Shown one piece after another: positions 44,812 through 52,599 of a stretch of 64,000 bases of DNA (within the stretch, counting starts at the first letter, position 1; each line of letters starts with the position of its first letter). The notes beneath the pieces are model-generated. The model ran no database searches and was not told the origin of the DNA. It saw nothing but the letters and a program-made list of their open reading frames with translations. Position numbers and translations under genes: made by a program. This DNA is from Maridesulfovibrio sp. (lineage in GTDB: Bacteria; Desulfobacterota; Desulfovibrionia; Desulfovibrionales; Desulfovibrionaceae), in assembly GCF_963677005.1 (NCBI RefSeq), contig NZ_OY781616.1, positions 496,001 through 560,000 on the forward strand. Reading direction: 5' to 3'.

Positions 44812-44844
44812 GTCCTCTCTGATTTTTCGGAGAGGACTTTTTTT
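44812..44844 (+). terminator. Rho-independent terminator at the left end of the phage genes
   Basis: GTCCTCTC and GAGAGGAC arms are followed by seven T residues. It separates the rhodanese-TauE unit from the phage genes. Confidence 0.85.
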
Positions 44845-44926
44845 GTGTAATTGCCGTCTGCGGACATTGATGCCGTGAAAGATGTCCGGTCCGCCAAGTA
44901 TGGTGCCCGAAAAAGGAGGTTCGAAT

Positions 44927-45133
44927 ATGAACGGAATTTCAACGGACACCCTTGCGGCTCTTTATCCTATGGAAAGCCCGAGGATGCTCAGGAACTACGC
45001 GCTGTTCCTGGAGGAATATCCCGAATGGGTGGAAAACGGTTTTTCACTCATGGATTACAAGGATGCGCGGCACAGGCCGGAATTTTCCGGCTGGACTCCG
45101 GAAGTGCACCGGCAGAACACCGGGAGGGAATGA
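44927..45133 (+). CDS. small phage protein of unknown function
   Basis: A 68-residue soluble protein (NGISTDTLAALYPMESPRML...). No domain is recognised. The ATG at 44927 has a strong AAAGGAGG site; earlier in-frame starts lack one. Its stop overlaps the start of the holin gene, so it belongs to the lysis end of the phage module. Confidence 0.6.
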   Translation: MNGISTDTLAALYPMESPRMLRNYALFLEEYPEWVENGFSLMDYKDARHRPEFSGWTPEVHRQNTGRE

Positions 45134-45522
45134 TGATCGGTTCCATTATTGATCTCGGTTCGACCATCATAGACAAAATCTGGCCTGATGCCGGTGAGCG
45201 CGAAAAAGCCAAGCTCAAGCTCATGGAACTGCAGCAGGCCGGGCAGTTGGCCGATCTGGAATCGCGGGTCAAGGTCATGCTTGCCGAGATGTCCGGCAAC
45301 TGGTTGCAGCGCTCATGGCGGCCCATACTGATGCTGACCATTATCGCCATAGTGGCCAACAACTACCTTTTCTATCCCTATCTGACCCTGTTCTGGACCG
45401 GTGCTCCGCACCTTGAGCTTCCCGAACAGCTCTGGGCGCTCATGGAACTGGGACTGGGCGGATACGTGGTCGGGCGCAGTGCCGAAAAGGTCGCTAAAAC
45501 ATGGAGCGGCAAAAATGAATGA
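45133..45522 (+). CDS. phage holin family protein
   Basis: A 129-residue protein with an amphipathic N-terminal helix (IIDLGSTIIDKIWPDAGEREKAKLKLMELQQAG), then hydrophobic helices (SWRPILMLTIIAIVANNYLFYPYLTLFW; LWALMELGLGGYVVGRSAEKV). This layout matches the 3TM/GTA-type holin family found beside phage terminases, which permeabilises the inner membrane for endolysin release. No endolysin gene is adjacent. ATG 45130 is an alternative start. GGAGGG precedes it. Confidence 0.72.
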   Translation: MIGSIIDLGSTIIDKIWPDAGEREKAKLKLMELQQAGQLADLESRVKVMLAEMSGNWLQRSWRPILMLTIIAIVANNYLFYPYLTLFWTGAPHLELPEQLWALMELGLGGYVVGRSAEKVAKTWSGKNE

Positions 45523-45724
45523 GGATAGATGTGATCTACAGGACCTGCTGATCCGCATTGATGAACGGGTCAAGTCCATTCAGGAGGACATTGCCGAAAT
45601 CAACGGTGCAAGACGCTGCCACACCCATGCGGAAAAATTCCGAAATCTGGAAAGGGCCGTGTGGGGAACCGGGGCGGTGGTTGCCGGTATCGCCGGAAGG
45701 GTTGTTTACGAGGTATTCAAGTGA
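45515..45724 (+). CDS. XhlA-like small phage membrane protein
   Basis: A 69-residue protein with a coiled-coil N-terminal half (LLIRIDERVKSIQEDIAEI) and one C-terminal TM helix (WGTGAVVAGIAGRVVYEVF), the layout of hemolysin XhlA-type lysis accessory proteins. It overlaps the holin gene by 8 bases and the next gene by 4, supporting a lysis role. Confidence 0.62.
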   Translation: MNEDRCDLQDLLIRIDERVKSIQEDIAEINGARRCHTHAEKFRNLERAVWGTGAVVAGIAGRVVYEVFK

Positions 45725-45990
45725 CCAGGAATGAAATCATTAAAAAACAGAAAGAGGAACTGGATCGGTTCCGGGAGGTTTTCGCGCTGGCCGTGGAAGG
45801 TGATGATTCAGACATGGTCAAGGATCTGAAAGCCAAGCTGGATATCATGCAGAAGCGTCATGAGATGGAACGCAAGGCTTGGGGAATAGGTGAAAGCAGG
45901 AAGGAATCAGCCGGTGAAGGCAAACGCAAGAGCGTTCGCGCCATCAGCCCGGAACTCAGGGAGAAACTCGATGAAGTTTACGGATGCTGA
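45721..45990 (+). CDS. probable small terminase subunit
   Basis: An 89-residue, charged, largely helical protein starting at a GTG (TRNEIIKKQKEELDRFREVFALAVEGDDSDMVKDLKAKLD). The call rests mainly on size, helical DNA-binding character and position immediately before the large terminase gene, which it overlaps by 20 bases. No specific helix-turn-helix is certain. Small terminases recognise the phage pac/cos site. Confidence 0.5.
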   Translation: MTRNEIIKKQKEELDRFREVFALAVEGDDSDMVKDLKAKLDIMQKRHEMERKAWGIGESRKESAGEGKRKSVRAISPELREKLDEVYGC

Positions 45991-47512
45991 CAGCGCTAAC
46001 CACTGGTATGCCGAACTGCTGCGCGAGGCCGAGAAGAAACATCAGGCCCTGCCTGTTATGGCCGAACTGGGACGCAACGATCTATTTTTTCTGCTCACAA
46101 GACTGCTCGGAAGGGCGGATGCAAATCGCGACTGGGTCTTTAATCGCTGCCGGGAAGTGCAGGCCGCGCCGGATGGCCGGCTCGATCTCTGGTCCCGTGA
46201 GCACTACAAGTCCACCATCATAACTTTCGCCCTCACTGTGCAGGATATCCTGCGTGATCCTGAGGTGACAGTCGGTATATTCAGCCATACCCGGCCCGTG
46301 GCCAAGGGGTTTCTGCGCCAGATCAAACAGGAACTCGAACGCAATGAACTGCTGAAACAGTGTTATCCCGATGTGCTCTGGGCCAATCCCAGAAAGGATT
46401 CACCCAAGTGGTCGGAAGAGGACGGAATAATCGTCAAACGCAGATCCAATCCCAAGGAAGCCACGGTTGAAGCCTGGGGGCTCGTGGACGGCCAGCCGAC
46501 CGGAAAGCATTTTTCCCGGCTTATATACGATGACGTGGTTACCCGCGAGTCGGTTTCATCGCCGGATATGATTTTCAAGACCACCGAGGCCTGGGCGTTG
46601 TCCGTCAATCTCGGAACCCGCGAAGGCATCAAGCGTTATATCGGAACCCGCTATCACTTCAATGATACCTACCGGGAGATAATGAAGCGGGAGGCGGCTG
46701 TGCCGCGCGTATATCCGGCTACTTCCGACGGAACTATGGAAGGGGAACCCGTGTTGCTGAACCGCGAACAGCTTGAAACCAAACGGCGCGAAATGGGGCC
46801 GTACGTGTTCGGCTGCCAGATGATGCAGGACCCGCGAGCGGATGATGTGCAGGGTTTCCGTGAAGAATGGCTCGTGCGCTGGGAACGGGACCGGCATGGC
46901 GCAGGTCCGCGCTGGGAGCAGTTCAATCGTTACCTGCTTGTGGACCCGGCCAGTGAAAAGAAAACCGGCAGCGACTACACGGTCATGCTGGTCATGGGGC
47001 TGGGGCCGGACCGGAATTACTACCTCATAGACGGCATACGCGACCGCCTCAACCTGACCGAGCGGGCCAGAGCCCTTTTCCGGCTGCACCGGACCTATTC
47101 TCCGCTGGCCGTGGGCTATGAAAAATATGGTCAGCAGGCGGATGTGGAGCACATGCAGTATGTCATGAACGAGCAGAATTACCGGTTCGGCATCGAACCT
47201 CTGGGGGGGAATATTCCCAAGGTGGACCGTATCCGCAAGCTGGTGCCGGTGTTTGAGCAGGGCAGGCTTTTTCTGCCCTGGCGGGTCCGTTTTCTCGATC
47301 ATCAGGGGCGGGAGCGCGATCTTGTCCGGGAATTTATCGACGATGAATACATGGCTTTTCCCGTGGCTCCGCATGACGACATGCTTGACTGCATGGCCCG
47401 CATTCTGGACCCGGCGTTGGGCGCGGTTTTTCCCCGGCCTTCCAGAGACCCCGAACCGCAGGAATGTATGCAGGGACTCATGGACTACGACATCTTCAAC
47501 GGAGATCGCTGA
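45971..47512 (+). CDS. phage terminase large subunit
   Basis: A 513-residue DNA-packaging motor. The N-terminal ATPase has a Walker-A-like WSREHYKST (74-82) as in T7/T3-type and P22-like terminases, VGIFSHTRPVAKGF and Walker B LIYDDVV (184-190). The C-terminal RNase-H nuclease has LLVDPASEKKTGSDYT, YEKYGQQADVEH and the late acidic site HDDMLDCMARIL. It appears intact. The start at 45971 is used; the longer frame lies inside the small terminase gene. Its last base overlaps the next ATG. Confidence 0.92.
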   Translation: MKFTDADSANHWYAELLREAEKKHQALPVMAELGRNDLFFLLTRLLGRADANRDWVFNRCREVQAAPDGRLDLWSREHYKSTIITFALTVQDILRDPEVTVGIFSHTRPVAKGFLRQIKQELERNELLKQCYPDVLWANPRKDSPKWSEEDGIIVKRRSNPKEATVEAWGLVDGQPTGKHFSRLIYDDVVTRESVSSPDMIFKTTEAWALSVNLGTREGIKRYIGTRYHFNDTYREIMKREAAVPRVYPATSDGTMEGEPVLLNREQLETKRREMGPYVFGCQMMQDPRADDVQGFREEWLVRWERDRHGAGPRWEQFNRYLLVDPASEKKTGSDYTVMLVMGLGPDRNYYLIDGIRDRLNLTERARALFRLHRTYSPLAVGYEKYGQQADVEHMQYVMNEQNYRFGIEPLGGNIPKVDRIRKLVPVFEQGRLFLPWRVRFLDHQGRERDLVREFIDDEYMAFPVAPHDDMLDCMARILDPALGAVFPRPSRDPEPQECMQGLMDYDIFNGDR

Positions 47513-48096
47513 TGTACGGATTCGAAATTGATGGAGGATACACCTTCTACAAGTACCGTGATTTTGACGGAACCCTGTCGCTTACCGCGGCTCATCTCAA
47601 ATGGTTCTGGTCCATCCTTGAGGATGCCGGAACAGTCCCGGTGATCTTCTATGACGGCACGGTTCGCGGTTTCAACGACTTCAAACAGCTTGCCGAACTG
47701 CCGGACCAGCACCTGTTTCTGGGCTTCAGGGGACAGGAACCGGCCGGGCTTTTCTGGCTGAACGGTTTCACTCCGCGGGCATGCTACGTCCATATCGCTT
47801 CCATGCCGGGGTTTTACGGTCGCGGATCAGTACAGATGGGCCGGGGGTGCCTGGCTCATCTGCTGGCAGCCACGGATGCATCGGGACGTTATCTGTTTGA
47901 CTGCATCAAGGGGCTGATTCCGGCATCGAATCAACTGGCCTGTCGTTTTGCCGAAAAATCAGGATTCCGGCAGGCAGGGATCGTTCCAAACGGTGCTTAT
48001 CTGTCCGGGGAAGACATAAGTATTGACGCTGTACTGTTCTGCGCAGTCAGAAAAGGTGACGGGATTTGTCCGCCCGATGTTTGTGATGTGTCTTAA
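47512..48096 (+). CDS. GNAT-like acyltransferase of phage origin
   Basis: A 194-residue protein with a GNAT fold: the acetyl-CoA loop is GRGSVQMGRGCLAHLL and the following strand-helix is NQLACRFAEKSGFRQAG. GNAT proteins are common near terminase and portal genes of podovirus-type phages; their targets are mostly unknown and may include host proteins. It overlaps the terminase stop by one base and is followed by repeat copy F. Confidence 0.68.
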   Translation: MYGFEIDGGYTFYKYRDFDGTLSLTAAHLKWFWSILEDAGTVPVIFYDGTVRGFNDFKQLAELPDQHLFLGFRGQEPAGLFWLNGFTPRACYVHIASMPGFYGRGSVQMGRGCLAHLLAATDASGRYLFDCIKGLIPASNQLACRFAEKSGFRQAGIVPNGAYLSGEDISIDAVLFCAVRKGDGICPPDVCDVS

Positions 48097-48146
48097 ACGT
48101 TAAACAAGTTTAAAAGTATATAATATCAATCTGTTGTGGCTGTAAA

Positions 48147-48342
48147 TTTGCCACACAAAGCGGCGAAGCCCTAACAGAAGGTTTTGGGATTCTTGCACTA
48201 GCTCTCAGGCGAGCGGTCTTCCCGCGAGTCTTAGAGATAGCGACAGTGGAACAAACCCTTTTTGCAAAAGGGTTTAAGGCCCCCGGCAGGGCCGTCGGAG
48301 ACAAAACCTGATCATCAAAAGCGCGAAGCGCACCAAATTCAG
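48147..48342 (+). repeat. composite intergenic repeat, copy F (with nested module)
   Basis: The longest copy: TTTGCCACACAAAGCGGCGA at the left, AAACCC.../AAAGGGTTT hairpin, GGCCCCCGGCAGGGCCG, then AAAAGCGCGAAGCGCACC at the right. Bases 48194-48252 are a nested block related in reverse orientation to 12007-12065. It breaks the phage gene run between the GNAT and structural genes, so it may have arrived after the phage. Confidence 0.78.
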
Positions 48343-48364
48343 TATTTATAAAGGAGCAAATATT

Positions 48365-48640
48365 ATGGGAGGAGGCGGAGGAAAATCGCCGACATCACCG
48401 GTATCACCTTCACCGGCACCGCCGGTGTCTGCTGTGCCGGAACCACCGAAAATGGATGAGGTTGCCGCGAGTGAGGAAGCGGTCAAGGCGAAGAAAATGC
48501 GTGAAATGGAACGGCTGAAAAAGGGCCGCAGCTCCACTGTGCTTACGGGCGGTGACGGCGATAACGGGCAGTTGACCGTTCAGGCGCCGACATTGCAGTC
48601 GCAGACGCTGCAGGCCGCTAAAACCAAACTCGGACAATAG
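48365..48640 (+). CDS. small proline-rich phage structural-type protein
   Basis: A 91-residue protein: glycine start (GGGGGKSPTSP), proline-rich segment (VSPSPAPPVSAVPEPP), charged helix (EEAVKAKKMREMERLKKGRSS) and a Gln/Thr-rich tail. Similar small proteins with MGGGG starts precede portal or connector genes in podovirus-like prophages; function unknown. It begins just after repeat F, with GGAG upstream. Confidence 0.6.
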   Translation: MGGGGGKSPTSPVSPSPAPPVSAVPEPPKMDEVAASEEAVKAKKMREMERLKKGRSSTVLTGGDGDNGQLTVQAPTLQSQTLQAAKTKLGQ

Positions 48641-48648
48641 GAGGAGTT

Positions 48649-49125
48649 ATGGCGAATTTTTACAGACCGCAGCTTGGTGCTGGAACCGGAAGCGGATCAG
48701 TCTGGTATGAAAAGAATTCCCCCGGATTCAACGGTTACTTTAAGTGGCACAGGCTGACTTACGGAACGAATCCTTCATCAAATAACAAGGGGCTTAATGC
48801 TCCTTCGGGCTGGCAGCCGCCGGATGACTGGACGTTTTCGGACAAGACCGGACATTGGTATACGCCCGGTGAAATGCAGAATGCCGGATACAACCTGATT
48901 GACGGAGAGTGGCTGCATCCCAACGACATCCGGCAGCGGGAAGTGGACCGTGAAAACGCCGAGCTTGATGCCCGGATAGCCCGGCGTGAGGCAAGTGAAA
49001 GCCGGTTCAGGAAGGTCCGTGCCGCCGGGCGTATAAAAACTATCCTGACCGGATCAAACGGTGTGGCCGGAAAGGCTCTTGTAAAAAAGGAAATATTGCA
49101 GAATTCCAAGGGAGAACTCAAATGA
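48649..49125 (+). CDS. phage protein of unknown function
   Basis: A 158-residue protein. The N-terminal half is rich in Gly, Trp and Tyr (GAGTGSGSVWYEKNSPGFNGYFKWHR; WTFSDKTGHWYTPGE), the C-terminal half is a charged helix (REVDRENAELDARIARREASE) and a basic tail. No domain is recognised. It overlaps the Com-like gene by 4 bases (ATGA). Confidence 0.58.
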   Translation: MANFYRPQLGAGTGSGSVWYEKNSPGFNGYFKWHRLTYGTNPSSNNKGLNAPSGWQPPDDWTFSDKTGHWYTPGEMQNAGYNLIDGEWLHPNDIRQREVDRENAELDARIARREASESRFRKVRAAGRIKTILTGSNGVAGKALVKKEILQNSKGELK

Positions 49126-49238
49126 CGGAACTGCGTTGTCCGGTATGCAAAAGACTGCTCATGAAGGGCAGGGTGGTTGAGGTCCAGATCAAATGCCCCA
49201 AGTGTAAAAAAATAGTCACGCTTACGGGCGGCAAGTGA
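49122..49238 (+). CDS. Com-like mini zinc-finger protein
   Basis: A 38-residue protein too short for normal gene-calling cutoffs. Two CxxC pairs (LRCPVCKRLL and IKCPKCKKIV) separated by 15 residues match the Zn-finger of phage Mu Com, which binds the mom mRNA and activates its translation. No mom-like modification gene is nearby. The start overlaps the previous stop as ATGA and the stop lies 16 bases before the portal gene, consistent with a real, coupled gene. Confidence 0.72.
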   Translation: MTELRCPVCKRLLMKGRVVEVQIKCPKCKKIVTLTGGK

Positions 49239-49254
49239 TTGAGCAGGTGACAAT

Positions 49255-50925
49255 ATGAATGACACGGATAAAAACAGATATACCGCCCGGCTGCTGTCGT
49301 TGCGTCAGGAGCGGTCCAGTTGGGAACCGCATTGGCAGGAGATAAGCGATTACATCCTGCCCCGGCGCGGAGTCTACAGCGGACAGAGGCCTAATGACGG
49401 GCGCGTGAAGGGCGGCAGGATAATTGATTCCACGGCAACAAGGGCGCTGAGGATTCTGGCGGCAGGGTTGCAGGGGGGGCTTACGTCTCCGGCCCGGCCG
49501 TGGTTTCGGCTGGGGATTTCGGATCGGGATCTGGCAAGGCACAAATCGGTTCGCGAATGGGTCGCGCAGGTGGAAAGCACCATGTACCGGGCTTTGTCCC
49601 GGAGTAATTTCTACTCCTGCATCCATTCGCTTTATACGGAACTGTCCGGTTTCGGAACCGGGATTCTGTATTGCGAGCCGGATCAGGAAAGGGGATTGAG
49701 GTTCAGGACTTTGACCGCCGGTGAATATTGTCTGGCAACGGATGCTCAGGGCCGGGTGGATACTGTCTATAGAGAATTCAAGATGACCGCCCGGCAGCTT
49801 GAAAACAGGTTCGGCAGGGAAAATCTTCCGGCAACGGTCAGTTCCAGTCTGGATAGGAACCGGGATCACTGGTTTGACGTGCTGCATGTGGTGCAGCCGC
49901 GTGACGAGTTCGACCATGAACGGCTGGACGGGGAGAACATGCCCTTTGAATCCATCTTCCTGTTGAACGGAAAGGGTGGTCATATTCTATCCGTGAGCGG
50001 ATTTGTGGAGAACCCGTACATGGCTCCGCGCTGGGACACTTCGGCCATGGATGTGTACGGGCGTTCCCCGGCCATGGATGTTCTGGCGGACGTGAAGATG
50101 CTTATGGAAATGAGCAAGAGCCAGATTCAGGCCGTGCACCTTACGCTCAGGCCGCCTATGAAGGTCCCGTCCATGTACTCACGGAGGTTGAATCTGCTGC
50201 CCGGCGGACAGAATCCGGTAGAGCAGAACCAGCAGGATTCCGTTTCCCCGCTTTATCAGGTCCGGCCGGACCTTGCGGGGGTGAGCAATAAGATTCAGGA
50301 CGTGCGGGCCGCGATTCGCGAGGGATTCTATAATGACATATTCCTGATGATGGCCGGGTCGGACCGTAAGACCATAACAGCCGCGGAAGTTGCGGAGCGC
50401 CATGAGGAAAAGCTGATACAGCTTGGACCGGTCATCGAGCGGCAGCATACGGAACTGCTCGACCCGCTTATCGACAGGGTCTTCGGAATACTGCTGCGTG
50501 CCGGGCAGTTGCCCGAAGCTCCATCCGTGCTTGAAGGGGTGGACATCAAGGTCGATTACATTTCCGTGCTCGCACAGGCCCAGAAGATGGTCGGGACCCA
50601 GTCCATACAGTCTCTGGCCGAATTTGTGGGACGCCTTGCGCAGGCCAATCCCGAGGTGCTGGACAAGGTCGACATGGATCGCGCGGTGGACGACTATGCC
50701 GAACTCATCGGCGTGCCCAACGGGATAGTCCGGTCCGGAGACGAGGTGGAGAAATTCCGTGCGGAGCGCAAGGTGCAGGCCCAGCAGCGGCAGAATATGC
50801 AGGACAGCCTGCAGGCCGCATCCACCGGTGCCGGAATTGTGCGAAATCTCTCCGGGGCCGGGATGAATCCTTTGCAGCTTCAAGGAATGATGGATAAGGC
50901 CGGGCAGTTGATGGGCGGAGTGTAA
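49255..50925 (+). CDS. phage portal / head-to-tail connector protein
   Basis: A 556-residue podovirus-type head-tail connector. Family sequences include RLLSLRQERSSWEPHWQEISDYILPRRG, ATRALRILAAGLQGGLTSPARPWFRL, SRSNFYSCIHSLYTELSGFGTGILY, and DRKTITAAEVAERHEEKLIQLGPVIER. It forms the dodecameric ring through which DNA enters the capsid. It looks complete. Normally scaffold and capsid genes follow, but here the run stops. Confidence 0.9.
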   Translation: MNDTDKNRYTARLLSLRQERSSWEPHWQEISDYILPRRGVYSGQRPNDGRVKGGRIIDSTATRALRILAAGLQGGLTSPARPWFRLGISDRDLARHKSVREWVAQVESTMYRALSRSNFYSCIHSLYTELSGFGTGILYCEPDQERGLRFRTLTAGEYCLATDAQGRVDTVYREFKMTARQLENRFGRENLPATVSSSLDRNRDHWFDVLHVVQPRDEFDHERLDGENMPFESIFLLNGKGGHILSVSGFVENPYMAPRWDTSAMDVYGRSPAMDVLADVKMLMEMSKSQIQAVHLTLRPPMKVPSMYSRRLNLLPGGQNPVEQNQQDSVSPLYQVRPDLAGVSNKIQDVRAAIREGFYNDIFLMMAGSDRKTITAAEVAERHEEKLIQLGPVIERQHTELLDPLIDRVFGILLRAGQLPEAPSVLEGVDIKVDYISVLAQAQKMVGTQSIQSLAEFVGRLAQANPEVLDKVDMDRAVDDYAELIGVPNGIVRSGDEVEKFRAERKVQAQQRQNMQDSLQAASTGAGIVRNLSGAGMNPLQLQGMMDKAGQLMGGV

Positions 50926-51422
50926 ACCGGTCTGATTGAGGTGATGGGGTTTGCCATTAAGCCGGTGTGCCGTTTTTCGGTGAGTAATTTCTGTGGCCGA
51001 TTTACCGGATGGTTCTTCGAGGCTTCGAACCAGACTGTTTGCGGCAGTTTTACTTGCCTGAAACAAAACTGAATTAAATAAAGGCTGAAATGATCGTATC
51101 CTCGGGTACGTGAGTTTCAGCCTTTTTTCATGACCACAAATATGTGGGGGATGCTTCTTATGCTTCGTTGGTATTTAGCGTAACTGAAAGTGCTCTTTGT
51201 TTTTTAGGAGGTGTTGTCCATCGTTCTATTTGTTGTGCCTATCGAATTGCTATTTAAACTGCAGTCAATGAAATGAACTTATCATGTGTTATATATTATA
51301 GTACGCATGTTGCTATTTGGTCGAGGTTGAGGTTATATAAGTATTAACCGGTTATGGGGTGGTAATTGTAATCGGGTTTGTAACTTAAGACCGGAATTTT
51401 ATCTGGAGTACAGGATTATTTT
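50926..51422. other. 497-base region right of the prophage
   Basis: Apart from the terminator at 51081-51128 it holds no supported gene. The right half is AT-rich with TATATAAG-type promoter-like sequence before the dual-OB-like gene. No att repeat or tRNA end was found by eye. Confidence 0.5.
51081..51128 (+). terminator. terminator closing the phage module
   Basis: AAGGCTGAAA and TTTCAGCCTT arms, with inner CGTA/TACG pairing, are followed by TTTT. It lies 156 bases after the portal stop. Confidence 0.82.
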
Positions 51423-52109
51423 ATGTTGGTGCTTACTGATTTAACCAGATTCAAAGACAATGATAATGTCTGCATGGCCCTGCTGGATGAGAATAACTGC
51501 CATTGCTACCGCCCGTTGCCTTACGCCGACCGTGATTTTGTATCACTCAACAATATCCGGCCGGGAGTGACTGTAAGTGCGGATGTTGTTCCCGCCACAG
51601 AAGTTAATGAGCCGCATGTGGAGGACTGCCTGTTTGAAAATGCCGTATGGCAGGACAGGCTGGACGAAGAAAGTTTTCATCTACTTCTGCAACGTGATGC
51701 CGTGGACTCCGTTCACGAGGCGTTTGAAGGTCTGGTGACCCCACAAAATCGCTGCGTTCCAGCTGGAACTCCCTGTTGCCGGTCAATCAGGACAGTGCGG
51801 ATCGATCCCCTGTCCCTGAGTGTTTCGACCAGTGAATCGGAGGAGGGCATGAAGTTGCGTATGGGCTTTACTGATGTTGCCGGGGATCGGTTTCGGCACA
51901 CTCCGATTGCCGACCTCTGCTTTCATGCCGAGGCCTTGCGGTATGCAGAACAGGATAGGCTTGACGAGCTGAATGCCCTGCTTGCCGGAGGAGAGACTGT
52001 TTATATCCGTATTGGACTGAGTCGGCTTTATCAAAGCAGAAGCGGCAAGCAGGGGTTTTGGATGCAGGCAAACGGAATTTATGTTTTTCCCGGTTGTTTT
52101 CTGGGCTAA
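51423..52109 (+). CDS. dual-OB-domain-like protein
   Basis: A 228-residue soluble protein. The N-terminus (LVLTDLTRFKDNDNVCMALLDENNCHCYRPLPYADRDFV) has the look of the dual-OB (DuOB) domain, in which a short strand precedes a stretch reporting on 'given' arguments such as nucleic acid; a second beta-rich half follows (PLSLSVSTSESEEGMKLRMGFTD; GETVYIRIGLSRLYQ). The assignment is tentative. Proteins of this group often lie in accessory or defence contexts. Its neighbours are the prophage end and a minus-strand gene 8 bases away. Confidence 0.5.
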   Translation: MLVLTDLTRFKDNDNVCMALLDENNCHCYRPLPYADRDFVSLNNIRPGVTVSADVVPATEVNEPHVEDCLFENAVWQDRLDEESFHLLLQRDAVDSVHEAFEGLVTPQNRCVPAGTPCCRSIRTVRIDPLSLSVSTSESEEGMKLRMGFTDVAGDRFRHTPIADLCFHAEALRYAEQDRLDELNALLAGGETVYIRIGLSRLYQSRSGKQGFWMQANGIYVFPGCFLG

Positions 52110-52117
52110 TCCGTTTT

Positions 52118-52597
52118 TTACTTGTCTACGGCATGCTTTCTTGACCGGATGAACAGCGCTCCAAGAGCCAGGTTGAGCAGGAGACTGACTCCGAGTACCG
52201 CGCTTATTGTCCGTGATGCAGGCGGCTTGCCGCTTGTGATGATTTTTCTTTCAGCTTTTTCATTTTGGGGCAGAACGTCCACATCAAACATCAGTTTGTG
52301 CCCCATTCCGCCGAGTACTTCAATTTTCCATACACCGGGCCGGTCCGGCATGAAGCTGAACACGCCGTTCTTATCCGTTCTTCCGTTCTGGAATTCCACT
52401 TCCCTGTCATCCGGCGAGTAGATTGTCACCTCACCGTAGGCAATAGGCTCACCCGATGAGAATCCGCTTTTGAACGATATTGCCGGTGTTGTGTCGATTA
52501 TTTCATACGACACGCCATGGGCATGACAGGGGACAATTCTGAATAGAGAAACGGCCGCAAAGAGAATTGCGGCCGCGATGATCTTCCTTGATAGCAT
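52118..52597 (-). CDS. periplasmic carboxypeptidase-regulatory-like protein with C-terminal anchor
   Basis: A 159-residue exported protein: signal peptide ending at CHA, then HGVSYEI..., a small beta sandwich (EPIAYGEVTIYSPDDREVEFQNGRTDKNGVFSFMPDRPGVWKIEV) and a C-terminal TM helix (TISAVLGVSLLLNLALGALFI). This layout is found in accessory components (NikL/CbiL type) of nickel or cobalt uptake. Next to a DUF4198 gene it may serve metal import, but no transporter gene is adjacent. Confidence 0.65.
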   Translation of the reverse strand: MLSRKIIAAAILFAAVSLFRIVPCHAHGVSYEIIDTTPAISFKSGFSSGEPIAYGEVTIYSPDDREVEFQNGRTDKNGVFSFMPDRPGVWKIEVLGGMGHKLMFDVDVLPQNEKAERKIITSGKPPASRTISAVLGVSLLLNLALGALFIRSRKHAVDK

Positions 52598-52599
52598 GT

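Larger units (their letters stand above)
44927..50925 (+). mobile_element. partial prophage: lysis, packaging and portal module
   Basis: Ten plus-strand genes, densely packed or overlapping, encode holin, XhlA-like, small and large terminase, GNAT, Com-like and portal proteins plus three unknowns. There is no integrase, repressor, capsid, tail or endolysin gene between 44927 and 50925, and a terminator closes it at 51081. Repeat copy F interrupts it at 48147-48342. A Bbp19-like phage gene starts at 63669, so the element may be split or may be a domesticated, gene-transfer-agent-like cluster. Confidence 0.75.

Noticed and set aside
48365..48640. Shadow zinc-finger-like minus-strand frames in the small structural gene
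   Set aside because: They lie opposite a gene with proper ribosome site and position in the phage run.
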